From Avoscillospira sp045580485 (lineage in GTDB: Bacteria > Bacillota > Clostridia > Oscillospirales > Oscillospiraceae): 24,161 bases of DNA. Made by a program: the position numbers and the translations under genes. Below are positions 6,714 through 14,930 of the stretch, piece by piece. The DNA is taken from assembly GCA_045580485.1 (NCBI GenBank), contig JAZNNW010000025.1, forward strand, positions 1-24,161, in the 5' to 3' direction. The notes beneath the pieces were generated by a model that saw only the letters and a program-made list of their open reading frames with translations, searched no databases and had not been told where the DNA came from. The first letter of the stretch is position 1; every line of letters begins with the position of its first letter.

Positions 6714-6971
6714 ATGGAATACAAAGCAGAATTTGCGATTACCTTGCCGGAAGATCTGTTGGATGCGCTCGGGATCGATGAAGATACCCTGTTCGAAGCG
6801 TATTACGATGACGGCAAAATCAAGGTTAGAATCCTTGATGAAGAAGCCCTCGAGGATGAATTCGAGGATGACGATGAGGACTTTGATGACGAAGATATCG
6901 ATGTCCCCGAGGAATGTGCCGAGTGTCCGCACTTCTGCTGGCATTGCGGTGTATGTACCCTTGATGAGTAA
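6714..6971 (+). CDS. AbrB-like protein with acidic linker and cysteine cluster
   Basis: This 85-residue protein has three parts. Residues 1-42 (AEFAITLPEDLLDALGIDEDTLFEAYYDDGKIKVRIL) resemble the swapped-hairpin AbrB/SpoVT fold. A run of about 25 mostly Asp and Glu residues follows. The end, CAECPHFCWHCGVC, has five cysteines spaced as C-x2-C-x3-C-x2-C-x2-C and could bind zinc. ATG 6714 follows AAGGAGA. The next gene is also AbrB-like, so the two may form a mixed dimer regulating the element; this is inferred. The acidic run argues against simple DNA binding by the whole protein. Confidence 0.75.
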   Translation: MEYKAEFAITLPEDLLDALGIDEDTLFEAYYDDGKIKVRILDEEALEDEFEDDDEDFDDEDIDVPEECAECPHFCWHCGVCTLDE

Positions 6972-6989
6972 AGGAGTGTGACTGTAACA

Positions 6990-7295
6990 ATGAGAAAGAT
7001 TGTGCGTGTCCTCGGTAAGCGAGGACGAATTACTATCCCCTATGAGATCAGAATCCGCAACAATATCGGTTATAACGATATCCTCTCCTTTGAGGAAAAA
7101 GATGCAAATACCATCATCCTTAAAAAGGAAAAGCTTTGCGGTGGTTGCACTCCCGAGTGCTTTGACGAGGTCGATGACCTCTCCATTGAGGACTTCCTCG
7201 ACAGCCTCACTCCCGAACAACAGCGAAAAGCAACGATCCATTTGAATCTGTTGTGGGCGCAGAGAGAAGGTGCAAAAATCAATGGCAACACATAA
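6990..7295 (+). CDS. AbrB/SpoVT-family DNA-binding protein
   Basis: This 101-residue protein begins RKIVRVLGKRGRITIPYEIR, the classic AbrB pattern (basic first strand, GRITIP turn), ending in IILKKEKLC at about residue 46. A CGGCTPEC cysteine cluster follows, then an acidic helix (LSIEDFLDSLTPEQQRKATIHLNLLW). AbrB proteins bind DNA as dimers through the swapped barrel; here a transition-state-type or antitoxin-type regulator is possible, but no toxin gene is adjacent. ATG 6990 is chosen; GTG 6978 is only one base after AAGGAG. The 3' end overlaps the next gene by 14 bases. Confidence 0.8.
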   Translation: MRKIVRVLGKRGRITIPYEIRIRNNIGYNDILSFEEKDANTIILKKEKLCGGCTPECFDEVDDLSIEDFLDSLTPEQQRKATIHLNLLWAQREGAKINGNT

Positions 7296-7989
7296 AGTCG
7301 TATATCGGTGGTCTCAGGATTACGCAAAAAGGTACGATGAACTTGACCAATGGCGCGAAAGCTACAAGGAAAACTGTACCTGCGCAAGAGCAATCGAAAA
7401 GGCCATTAATGACAACTACCAGGATAATCGGCTTAATACCGACTCAGCTCAGGGCATCATCGCTGAATACGGATGGAACAGAGTCCAATGGGTTCTTGCA
7501 AACACAATTCAGCAGCACGCAGATGACGGAAGGTTCAGCCCCGAAAACAAGAAATGGGCAGAAGGTTTCTATATGCCCGAGGATGATAATTTGTGGCATT
7601 ATTCCGTGGAAGCGCATCCAGGCCTGGTAAATATGTTTGTCGACCGAGTCCAAAAGGAATGGCAAGCACTTGGATTATTTGACCGGACCCATTGTACTGA
7701 TGAGGGGGATTATGAGGACAAGCTCATCGTGCTAAAGCCTTCGAGTTTGAAAGATCAGTATAAAACGCCCGAGTTTCAACTCTTCTATGCTACAAGCGGA
7801 TTCGGTTGTGATCCAAAGAAAATCGGCACACAAGTGGCTGGGCATTTTCTCAAGGATGACGAATATGCCCATTTCCGTAGAGCCGATTTTATTGGAGTAA
7901 TCCGTGAAGATTGCATCCCCGAGTGGGCGCAAGAAAAGCTGAAGCAATATCAAGAACCCGTGGAGCAAGCGGATATAAAAATGGAGTAA
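7282..7989 (+). CDS. DUF3849 family protein
   Basis: This 235-residue protein fits DUF3849 as I recall it: YAKRYDELDQWRESYKENCTCARAIEKAIND, then the IIAEYGWNRVQWVLANTIQ and DGRFSPENKKWAEGF blocks. The family is widespread in clostridial ICEs and its function is unknown. The C-terminal third (residues 150-220) is a second, unrecognised part with CDPKKIGTQVAGHFLKDDE. ATG 7282 is nine bases after AAGGTG and lies inside the preceding gene, so translation is coupled. The protein ends QADIKME. Confidence 0.8.
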   Translation: MATHKVVYRWSQDYAKRYDELDQWRESYKENCTCARAIEKAINDNYQDNRLNTDSAQGIIAEYGWNRVQWVLANTIQQHADDGRFSPENKKWAEGFYMPEDDNLWHYSVEAHPGLVNMFVDRVQKEWQALGLFDRTHCTDEGDYEDKLIVLKPSSLKDQYKTPEFQLFYATSGFGCDPKKIGTQVAGHFLKDDEYAHFRRADFIGVIREDCIPEWAQEKLKQYQEPVEQADIKME

Positions 7990-8000
7990 ACGGTAAGGTG

Positions 8001-8051
8001 ATGCAAAATATGATTGTATTGCGACCGGCAAGCAGGCTGCCGGAAAGATAA
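8001..8051 (+). other. Possible short leader peptide with overlapping hairpin
   Basis: A 16-codon frame (ATG 8001, or ATG 8010 with AAGGTG nine bases upstream) ends at TAA 8049-8051. Its 3' half overlaps a hairpin, CCGGCA (8025-8030) with TGCCGG (8038-8043). It lies in the 89-base gap before the SpoVG-like gene. Translation of such a peptide could open or close the hairpin; this is a guess from layout alone. Confidence 0.25.
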
Positions 8052-8078
8052 AAATCTGATGAAATGAGGTAAAGAAAA

Positions 8079-8522
8079 ATGGCAACAAAGAAAACTACTG
8101 GTGCAAAAGCACCCAAGGCGACCGAAAAGCAGGTGGAACAGACCGTTCCTGCTACGGAGAATAAAGGAACGCAGTATCGCATTCCTTTTATTACCGCAAA
8201 GATCGACCGCATGTCTACTGACCCTAACAACAAGATCAAGGCAAATGCAAGTGTAACCATTGGCAATCACTTCGCTATCCATGGTCTCAAGGTTTATGAC
8301 GGCGGCGATAAGGGCTTGCAGGTTCTCTACCCCGGACATAAGGGATCGGATAACAAGTTCTATGATGATTTCCATCCCATCACCAAGGAAGCGCGAGAAG
8401 CTCTCAATGGTTATGTCCTTGATGCCTATGAGCAGAAGCTCGAGCAGACACAGGGTGAGGATCAGGCTGCCGGAGAAGACCTCGATGAAGACGAGGAACC
8501 TGCCTTTGAGCAGACAATGTAG
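8079..8522 (+). CDS. SpoVG-family protein
   Basis: The 147-residue protein has a Lys/Ala/Thr-rich N-terminal tail (about 30 residues), a SpoVG-like core at about 36-115 (KANASVTIGNHFAIHGLKVYDG, then LQVLYPGHKG and FHPITKEAREAL matching the family's ASVTxxxxFxIHxIKVxxG...HPI pattern), and an acidic tail. SpoVG proteins are small nucleic-acid-binding regulators in Gram-positive bacteria; copies on ICEs and phages are known. ATG 8079 follows GAGGT by eight bases. It may regulate the surface and transfer genes downstream, but targets are unknown. It ends FEQTM, part of the shared tail pattern. Confidence 0.85.
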   Translation: MATKKTTGAKAPKATEKQVEQTVPATENKGTQYRIPFITAKIDRMSTDPNNKIKANASVTIGNHFAIHGLKVYDGGDKGLQVLYPGHKGSDNKFYDDFHPITKEAREALNGYVLDAYEQKLEQTQGEDQAAGEDLDEDEEPAFEQTM

Positions 8523-8598
8523 GCGTTTTTGTTAAATAATCAATAATTCGCTGGACTTTTGAAAGTGTTTCGGTATTGTGTTGTTTGAGGTGATATTT

Positions 8599-9528
8599 AT
8601 GATGAAACGAGCAATCGCAATTCTTATGGCGATTATGCTGTGCATGACATTTATTGCGTGTAGCAATCAGCCTGTAACACAACCGACATTGGAGTCTGGC
8701 GAAACGGTTATGAGTGAATTGGTAAGTGCAACATCGGGCAATGAAGATGATAGCGATGGCAACGATACCGTTCACTCCGAAAAACCTACAGAAAACTCCA
8801 CCCCCTCTACAACAACTGTGACAGAGGATGTGGTTACATCGGAAAAAGAAAAAGATGAAACCAAGCCTTCGGCAACGCATCCATCAACAGAGGATATTGA
8901 ACAAAACGATCCTCCAAAGGAAACCGAAGAATCCTCTCCTCCCAAAGTCACAACAACTGATCCAGTAGAGGAAACAGATGCGTCAACAGTACCCGAAACG
9001 GAGATGAAAACTGAGCAGTCAGAGGAAACAAAGCCTCAACCGCAACCCGAGGAAACAAAGCCCGTGGAACAACCATCGACATATGACATCGAGAGATTGG
9101 TGGCTCAGTATATCAATCAGTACCGAGCAGATCAAGGATCATCCTCTGCGACTATCCTCCCAGGACTAACAGAGGTGGCAAGGTATCGTGCAAGGCAGCT
9201 TGTAAGTGACTTCTCCCACAACAGCAACCCCAACCCCTGTACGGTCTTACAGTACGGCGAGTACATTGATATGACCTTGTTCGGTGGGGATGCAAGTGAA
9301 AGCTATTATCGTGGCTATAATCGAGAAGCTATCGGTAAGGGCGACTGGTTCGGTACAGCCGATCAAATGGCTCAAAGAATCGCAAGTGGCTTCAAGAAAA
9401 GCAGTAAGCATTGGGCGTATGTTGGCGACTCAGAATACAGCTACATGGCTGTGGGAGTCCACTATAACGAATCCGATGGAAAATGGTACTGTTGCATCTG
9501 TATGAGCAGTAAAAACTATGGTGATTAA
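8599..9528 (+). CDS. CAP-domain (SCP/PR-1-like) surface lipoprotein
   Basis: This 309-residue protein begins with a lipoprotein signal (KRAIAILMAIMLCMTFIAC, with C21 as the lipidated residue). Residues about 25-160 are a low-complexity Thr/Pro/Glu/Ser spacer suited to spanning the cell wall. From residue 162 comes a CAP domain: ERLVAQYINQYRADQG, LTEVARYRARQL, FSHNS and YGEYI (His and Glu of the usual site), then MAQRIASGFKKSSKHW and a final strand region (MAVGVHY...GKWYCCICM). CAP proteins are extracellular and varied in role. ATG 8599 follows GAGGTGA. Next to a wall-anchored adhesin, a cell-surface role in mating is plausible. Confidence 0.88.
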   Translation: MMKRAIAILMAIMLCMTFIACSNQPVTQPTLESGETVMSELVSATSGNEDDSDGNDTVHSEKPTENSTPSTTTVTEDVVTSEKEKDETKPSATHPSTEDIEQNDPPKETEESSPPKVTTTDPVEETDASTVPETEMKTEQSEETKPQPQPEETKPVEQPSTYDIERLVAQYINQYRADQGSSSATILPGLTEVARYRARQLVSDFSHNSNPNPCTVLQYGEYIDMTLFGGDASESYYRGYNREAIGKGDWFGTADQMAQRIASGFKKSSKHWAYVGDSEYSYMAVGVHYNESDGKWYCCICMSSKNYGD

Positions 9529-9548
9529 AAATAATCTACCGCAAGAAT

Positions 9549-9582
9549 GCCCTCGTCCACACGGACGGGGGCTGATTTTATT
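9549..9582 (+). terminator. Terminator-like hairpin before the adhesin gene
   Basis: A 10-bp stem with one G-U pair (9549-9558 with 9563-9572) and an ACAC loop, followed by a moderate T-rich stretch. Fewer than 40 bases remain before ATG 9608 and no promoter is evident there, so it probably acts as a partial terminator. Confidence 0.65.
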
Positions 9583-9607
9583 TCAATCATGAAAGGACGA
9601 ATGATCT

Positions 9608-12600
9608 ATGAGTTTTGTTAAGAATAAGTGGTCAAAAGTATTGGCAATGGTTCTTGCGGTGGTAATGGTGGTAATGGCGATGCCCATGAGTGCATTTGCC
9701 GCAGTCGCAAGTGATCTCCCCGAGGAAATGGTGGATCACTCCATCCTCCGCGCATTGGCATATACCGGATACGATGTGGATAAGCAGATCGCTGACGGCA
9801 CTCTGTATCAGTATGGCCATTACGGTTCTCGTGTTCCCACCGAAATTCTGTCGGGGATTAACTATGGCACATCTACTTCCGGTTTTGAAACCGTTGCAGA
9901 TGCTTCTACCGTGACCGGTCTTGCGCCTAACATTGCAAGATACCAGGATTACGGTCTCTGCTGTGCCTCCTTTGTGACCTACTACATCTGCAATTACTTA
10001 CCCAACATCGAGGGTGTAGATACGCAGTTTATCACGGATGCGATTAAGGCGACCGGATGGAACTCCCAGGCAGTTGTGACATGGCAAAAAGCCCTCAATG
10101 GTTTGGCAGACGAAGGCAAGATCGAGAAGATTGGTACGAGTGCATCCAATGTTGACAGAAGCAAACTTGCTCCTGGCGACATCATCATTTTTGGCACTTC
10201 TGAAAACTCCCACACCCATGTGGCAATTTACTCCGGCACCTATAATGGAATTGATTTCATCATCCATGTAGGAAATGATCGTGGCCCCGAAATTACTCGA
10301 GTAGACTGGATGGGACAGGCCGGTGATAAGTCCTCTTATCCCAACGCATACTTCCACCTTCCCGATGACATCTTCGAGAATGACGGTAGTATCGAGGTCT
10401 ATAAGGAAGATACCGATGGCAAGGCTCTTGCCGGCGCGTATTTTACTGCGACCAATAGTGAAACAAACGAAAAGTTTGTAATCGGCCCCACCGACAGTAA
10501 TGGCTACGCCAAGAGCGAGGACAGAATCCCTTATGGCACTTATACCATTACAGAAACGGTATTTCCGACCAATTACAGAGCCTATGGTACGACCACATGG
10601 ACGAAGACTCTGAATTCGGAAACGCCTAATGCCACCATCACAATTGAAGCAGTCAACGAATTGATCCCCGGATCTGCCAAAATCGTGAAGAACTCCGAGG
10701 ACGGTGAAGTGGCAGGTGTTAGTTTCACCATTAAAGGAAACGGTGTTGACAAAACCGTTATTACCGATGCCAATGGTGAGATTAAAATCGACAACCTCAA
10801 GCCCGGCAGTTACACCGTAACTGAAATTGTGGCTGATGAGTATGAGCCGCAAGAAGTTAGAACGGTAACGATTGTTAGCGGTCAGACTGCGACTGTAACA
10901 TTCAACAATGTTCTCAAGCGTGGTTCTTTGCAGGTTACGAAGGATTCTGAAGACGGACTGGTGGAGGGAGTGCAGTTTAAGTTGTCCGGCACTTCTCTCT
11001 CGGGACTTCCCGTAGAGCAGTACGCTGTAACCAATGCAAACGGTGTAGCGACATTTGAGGATGTACTCATTAGCGGACATGCACCCTATGTACTCGAGGA
11101 AGTCAATACGGCCGAGAGATACATTGTCCCCGAGAATCAGACTGCTGCAATCGAATGGAATGAGGTAACCAACAATTACTTCTATAACGAATTGAAGCGT
11201 GGCGATCTCAAGGTTACCAAGACAGCCGAAGACGGCCTGGTAGAAGGAATGAAGTTCCACCTGTACGGCACTTCTCTCTCCGGCGCAAAAGTCGATGAAT
11301 ATGCATATACAGATGAAAATGGTATTGCGATGTTCTACGGCGTATTGATCGGTGAAGGATACACTCTCGAGGAAGTCAACACTAACATTCGCTATGTTGT
11401 CCCTGCAAAGCAGACTGCGGATATCGCATGGAATGAAGTGACCAACAAGACATTCGAGAATATCCTCAAGAAATTCCGTGTTGATGTCTTTAAGGTGGAT
11501 GGATATCTGTTCTGGGGCGATCCCGAGGACGAGGAAAGCGGTGGGCTCGTGCCTGTTTCTGCTGTCCCGATGTCTCTCGCAGTCGACTCCGATCAGATGG
11601 TCAATGAATACGGTTGGCCTTATGGTGTAACCCAGGGTGATGCAACCCTGGAAGGTGCGGTCTATGGCCTCTATAACAACGGAGTCCTTGTAGATACCTA
11701 CACGACAGACAAAAACGGTTATTTCTTGACCGATTACTATGTCTGCGGTGACAATTGGTATTTACAGGAGATCACCCCGAGCGAAGGCTATTTGCTTGAT
11801 GATACGAGATACTATATCGACTGTTCCGCCTACGAGTATACTGTAGAACTGAACACCGAGTATGTGGATGTATACGAAGCAATCGTTCGTGGCAAAATCG
11901 CCATTATCAAGCATTGTGATGATGGTAGCACCAAAATCGAAACCCCCGAGGAAGGTGCAGTATTTGCTGTTTACCTCAAGAGCGCAGGATCTTACGACAA
12001 CGCAGAAGAAAAAGAAAGAGCAATTCTTTTCTGCGATGAGTTCGGCTTTGCTGAAACCGCATGGCTTCCCTACGGCACTTATGTCGTAGAGCAGATCGAT
12101 GGTTGGGAAGGCAAAGAAATGATGCCGGCATTTGATGTGAATATTAACGCAGATGGCGAAACCTACCGCTATCTCATTAACAACGCCACTTTCGAAGCGG
12201 AAATCGAAATTGTCAAGAAAGACATCGAAACAGGCAACATCATCCCTGCTGCCGGAATCGGCTTTAAGGTTCGTAATACTGACACTGGCGAATATGTTAT
12301 TCAGCGTGTAAACTATCCCACTCCCGTGGATATTGAGGTGTACTACACCGATAGCACCGGCAAGTTGATGCTCCCTGCTCCGCTTCCTTACGGAAATTAT
12401 GAAATCATTGAGCAGAACACCTGCTATGGTTATGTACTCGACAGCGATCCTGTAGCATTCAAGGTGGACGGCTCGACCGATATTGTAACCGTAGTCAAGT
12501 CAAATATCGCACAGAAAGGCACGATCACCATTGAAAAGACCGGTGAGGTATTCTCCTCCGTCCGTGAAAACGAAGGCATCTACCAGCCCGTGTATGAAGT

Positions 12601-14590
12601 GAAAGGCTTGGCAGGTGCAGTATATGAAATTACCGCAGCCGAGGATATCGTAACCCTGGACGGCACAATCCGTTATACCAAGGGACAGGTTGTTGCGACC
12701 GTTACCACGGATGCAGATGGCAGGGCAACAACCGAACCTCTCTATCTTGGCAAGTTTACCGTTAAGGAAGTTACTGCTCCCCACGGCATGGTGCTGAACA
12801 CGAAGCCTGTGGATGTAGAACTGACCTATGCAGGTGAAAATGTAAAAGTCACCACAACCTCCACATCGTTCTATAACGAGCGACAGAAGGTCACGATTGA
12901 CCTGTCTAAGTCTCTCGAGAAGGACGATGTATTCAATATCGGTAATGGCGATGAAATCTCCCGTGTCCAGTTTGCGCTCTATGCAGCCGAGGATCTGACT
13001 GCCGAAGACGGTAAGACTATCCCCAAGGATGCGCTTATTGAGATTGAAGCCTGTGATACAGACGGTAAGATTTCCTTTAAAACCGATCTACCCGTAGGCG
13101 CAAAGGTATATGTGAAGGAATACGCAACCGACAGCCACTATATCCTCTCCGACCTCATCTATGAGGTGACCTTCGATTATGAAGGCCAGGACACCGACAC
13201 CGTCAGAAAGAAAATTAATGACGGCAATGCCATCGAAAATGAGATGATCCGTGGCAGCATTGTGGGCAAGAAGCTTGATGAGGATGGCTTTGCCATCTGT
13301 GGCGCACTCTTTGGCTTATTTGCGGAGAACGAAACTGAGTTTACGGAGGAAACCGCAATTCTTACCTGCGAGTCCAATGAGATTGGTGTCTTCCACTTTG
13401 AGAATGTACCTTTCGGCAGATGGATCGTGCGCGAGATCAAGGCAGCACCGGCTTTCGTATTGAACGAAAACAGCTATGCGGTTACCGTTTCCGAGCATGA
13501 GCAGGTCGTGGAGATTACTATCGAAAATGAATTCATTACCGGTACAGTCAAGACCACCAAGGTCGATAAGGAGTATCCCGAGAATACGCTCGGCGGCGCC
13601 ATCTTCGAAATCTTCGTGGATGTGGATGGCAATCAGGAATTCGATGCAGAGATCGACCTGCTTGTAGGTGAAATGACCGAAGGCGAAAACGGAGTCTATA
13701 CAATGGATAACCTCCGCTATAACGGTTACTTCCTGTACGAAAAGGTTGCTCCCGAAGGCTTCCTCAAGGATGATGGCTATTACTATTTCGAAATCAGAAA
13801 TGACGGAGAAACCGTTGTCGTAGGAAACGAGGCCGGCGTTGGATTTACCAATCAGCCTATCAAGGGTAATGTTACTACCACCAAGGTGGACGAGGAATAT
13901 CCCGAGAATAAACTGACCGGTGCTGTATTCCATGTCTATGCTGACACCGACAACAACGGTGAATTTAACGCAGAAGTTGATACCTTCGTGGTCGCTCTTA
14001 GCGAAACCGAGCTTGGTGTTTATTTGGCTGAAGGTGTCCGTTTTGGTGGTTACTTCTTGTATGAAGAAACTGCCCCTGTAGGTTTCGTAAAGGACGATAC
14101 CTATCATTATTTCGAAATTCGCAACGATGGTGAAACCATTACGGTCGAAAATAAGGCTGGCGTTGGCTTCGCAAACAAGCCTATCGTTGGAGAACTCGAA
14201 CTGACAAAAACCGACATTGCAGATGGCAAGCCTCTTGCCGGTGTCGGTTTCCGTATCAAGGATGAGGAAGGCAATACTGTAATCGAAGGATATACCGATG
14301 AGAACGGAATTGCTAAGTTTACCCTCCGTTACGGAAAATACTCCTATTCTGAATTTGATCCTCTCGAAGGATATGTAGCCAATACCGATGAGCATCCGTT
14401 TGAGATTACCGAAGACGGTCAGATCATCAAAGCATGTGTAACCAACGAGAAAATCCCTGCCCCCGACATTCCTCAGACCGGTGATAACTCTAACCTTGGC
14501 TTCTGGATTGGCCTCGGTGCAATTGCCCTTGGCGGTTTGGTTGCTACGATCATCATCGGCATCAAGCGAAAGAAGGACGATGAGGATTAA
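9608..14590 (+). CDS. Giant wall-anchored adhesin: NlpC/P60-like domain plus SpaA/Cna-B repeats
   Basis: This 1660-residue secreted protein has a signal peptide cleaved after AFA at about residue 31. Residues about 40-245 form a cysteine-peptidase-like domain of NlpC/P60-CHAP type: the active-site region LCCASF (C118/C119), then GDIIIFG and HTHVAIY with H204. A long series of Cna-B/SpaA (transthyretin-like) domains follows from about residue 258, each starting with a lysine strand such as VTKDSEDG and ending with a GxYxxxE(V/T) motif; internal Lys-Asn isopeptide bonds are typical of the family. The end is IPQTG (1621-1625), a membrane segment and a KRKKDDED tail, for sortase anchoring. ATG 9608 follows AAAGGACG. 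The sortase B encoded about 4 kb downstream is the likely anchoring enzyme. Confidence 0.92.
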   Translation: MSFVKNKWSKVLAMVLAVVMVVMAMPMSAFAAVASDLPEEMVDHSILRALAYTGYDVDKQIADGTLYQYGHYGSRVPTEILSGINYGTSTSGFETVADASTVTGLAPNIARYQDYGLCCASFVTYYICNYLPNIEGVDTQFITDAIKATGWNSQAVVTWQKALNGLADEGKIEKIGTSASNVDRSKLAPGDIIIFGTSENSHTHVAIYSGTYNGIDFIIHVGNDRGPEITRVDWMGQAGDKSSYPNAYFHLPDDIFENDGSIEVYKEDTDGKALAGAYFTATNSETNEKFVIGPTDSNGYAKSEDRIPYGTYTITETVFPTNYRAYGTTTWTKTLNSETPNATITIEAVNELIPGSAKIVKNSEDGEVAGVSFTIKGNGVDKTVITDANGEIKIDNLKPGSYTVTEIVADEYEPQEVRTVTIVSGQTATVTFNNVLKRGSLQVTKDSEDGLVEGVQFKLSGTSLSGLPVEQYAVTNANGVATFEDVLISGHAPYVLEEVNTAERYIVPENQTAAIEWNEVTNNYFYNELKRGDLKVTKTAEDGLVEGMKFHLYGTSLSGAKVDEYAYTDENGIAMFYGVLIGEGYTLEEVNTNIRYVVPAKQTADIAWNEVTNKTFENILKKFRVDVFKVDGYLFWGDPEDEESGGLVPVSAVPMSLAVDSDQMVNEYGWPYGVTQGDATLEGAVYGLYNNGVLVDTYTTDKNGYFLTDYYVCGDNWYLQEITPSEGYLLDDTRYYIDCSAYEYTVELNTEYVDVYEAIVRGKIAIIKHCDDGSTKIETPEEGAVFAVYLKSAGSYDNAEEKERAILFCDEFGFAETAWLPYGTYVVEQIDGWEGKEMMPAFDVNINADGETYRYLINNATFEAEIEIVKKDIETGNIIPAAGIGFKVRNTDTGEYVIQRVNYPTPVDIEVYYTDSTGKLMLPAPLPYGNYEIIEQNTCYGYVLDSDPVAFKVDGSTDIVTVVKSNIAQKGTITIEKTGEVFSSVRENEGIYQPVYEVKGLAGAVYEITAAEDIVTLDGTIRYTKGQVVATVTTDADGRATTEPLYLGKFTVKEVTAPHGMVLNTKPVDVELTYAGENVKVTTTSTSFYNERQKVTIDLSKSLEKDDVFNIGNGDEISRVQFALYAAEDLTAEDGKTIPKDALIEIEACDTDGKISFKTDLPVGAKVYVKEYATDSHYILSDLIYEVTFDYEGQDTDTVRKKINDGNAIENEMIRGSIVGKKLDEDGFAICGALFGLFAENETEFTEETAILTCESNEIGVFHFENVPFGRWIVREIKAAPAFVLNENSYAVTVSEHEQVVEITIENEFITGTVKTTKVDKEYPENTLGGAIFEIFVDVDGNQEFDAEIDLLVGEMTEGENGVYTMDNLRYNGYFLYEKVAPEGFLKDDGYYYFEIRNDGETVVVGNEAGVGFTNQPIKGNVTTTKVDEEYPENKLTGAVFHVYADTDNNGEFNAEVDTFVVALSETELGVYLAEGVRFGGYFLYEETAPVGFVKDDTYHYFEIRNDGETITVENKAGVGFANKPIVGELELTKTDIADGKPLAGVGFRIKDEEGNTVIEGYTDENGIAKFTLRYGKYSYSEFDPLEGYVANTDEHPFEITEDGQIIKACVTNEKIPAPDIPQTGDNSNLGFWIGLGAIALGGLVATIIIGIKRKKDDED
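10922..11473 (+). repeat. Tandem pair of ~92-residue SpaA repeats
   Basis: Adhesin residues 439-531 and 532-622 are paralogous: both carry EDGLVEG, GTSLSG, LEEVNT, YVVP/YIVP and WNEVTN at matching places. They differ at many codons, so the duplication is not recent. Confidence 0.85.
13541..14188 (+). repeat. Tandem pair of 108-residue SpaA repeats
   Basis: Adhesin residues 1312-1419 and 1420-1527 are two copies of the same unit, each exactly 324 bases. Both share TTKVD-EYPEN, a Ca-site-like Asp-rich loop (D-x-D-x-N-x-E-F), GYFLYE, FEIRNDGET and AGVGF. They are diverged at the nucleotide level. The Asp-rich loop looks like a dockerin/EF-type metal site within a Cna-B domain. Confidence 0.88.
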
Positions 14591-14592
14591 GC

Positions 14593-14925
14593 ATGATGAA
14601 AAAGGTGTATATCTGCGCACCTTTGGGTGGCGATGTCAAGGGTAACCTTGAAAAAGTCAAGCGATACACCCGATTCGCATTAATGTGTGGCACGGCCCCG
14701 GTCGTGCCACATTTTTATGCACTCTGCCTCGATGACGATATTGAGAAAGAGAGAGAAATCGGTATAGTCGCAGGGCTTGGTATGTTGTGGTTCTGTGATG
14801 AGCTTTGGGTATTCGGGGACGAAGTTACCGAGGGAATGCACACAGAGATCAACTTCTGCAAGAATCTCAACATTCGTATAAAGAAAATCAATGAAAAAGA
14901 CATCAGAAAAGTGATTGGAGGATGA
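14593..14925 (+). CDS. DUF4406/nucleoside deoxyribosyltransferase-like protein
   Basis: This 110-residue protein starts KKVYICAPLGGDVKGNLEKV and ends with GMHTEINFCKNLNIRIKKI, the pattern of DUF4406/DUF7768 and the wider nucleoside 2-deoxyribosyltransferase-like fold: a first strand with a phosphate-contact loop, and a late helix with a glutamate (in GMHTEI) where those enzymes have their nucleophile. LWVFGDEVTEG fits the middle strand. The natural substrate is unknown; hydrolysis or transfer of a nucleoside or nucleotide is inferred from the fold. ATG 14593 is two bases after the adhesin stop, with GAGG seven bases upstream, so it is coupled to the adhesin. Confidence 0.75.
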   Translation: MMKKVYICAPLGGDVKGNLEKVKRYTRFALMCGTAPVVPHFYALCLDDDIEKEREIGIVAGLGMLWFCDELWVFGDEVTEGMHTEINFCKNLNIRIKKINEKDIRKVIGG

Positions 14926-14930
14926 TTACA

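Noticed and set aside
9998..11260. A 420-codon open frame on the minus strand
   Set aside because: It lies wholly inside the adhesin gene, has no sensible domain or ribosome site, and arises from the biased codon use of that gene.
13316..14620. A 434-codon open frame on the minus strand
   Set aside because: It mirrors the repeat part of the adhesin gene and shows no protein-like domain pattern.
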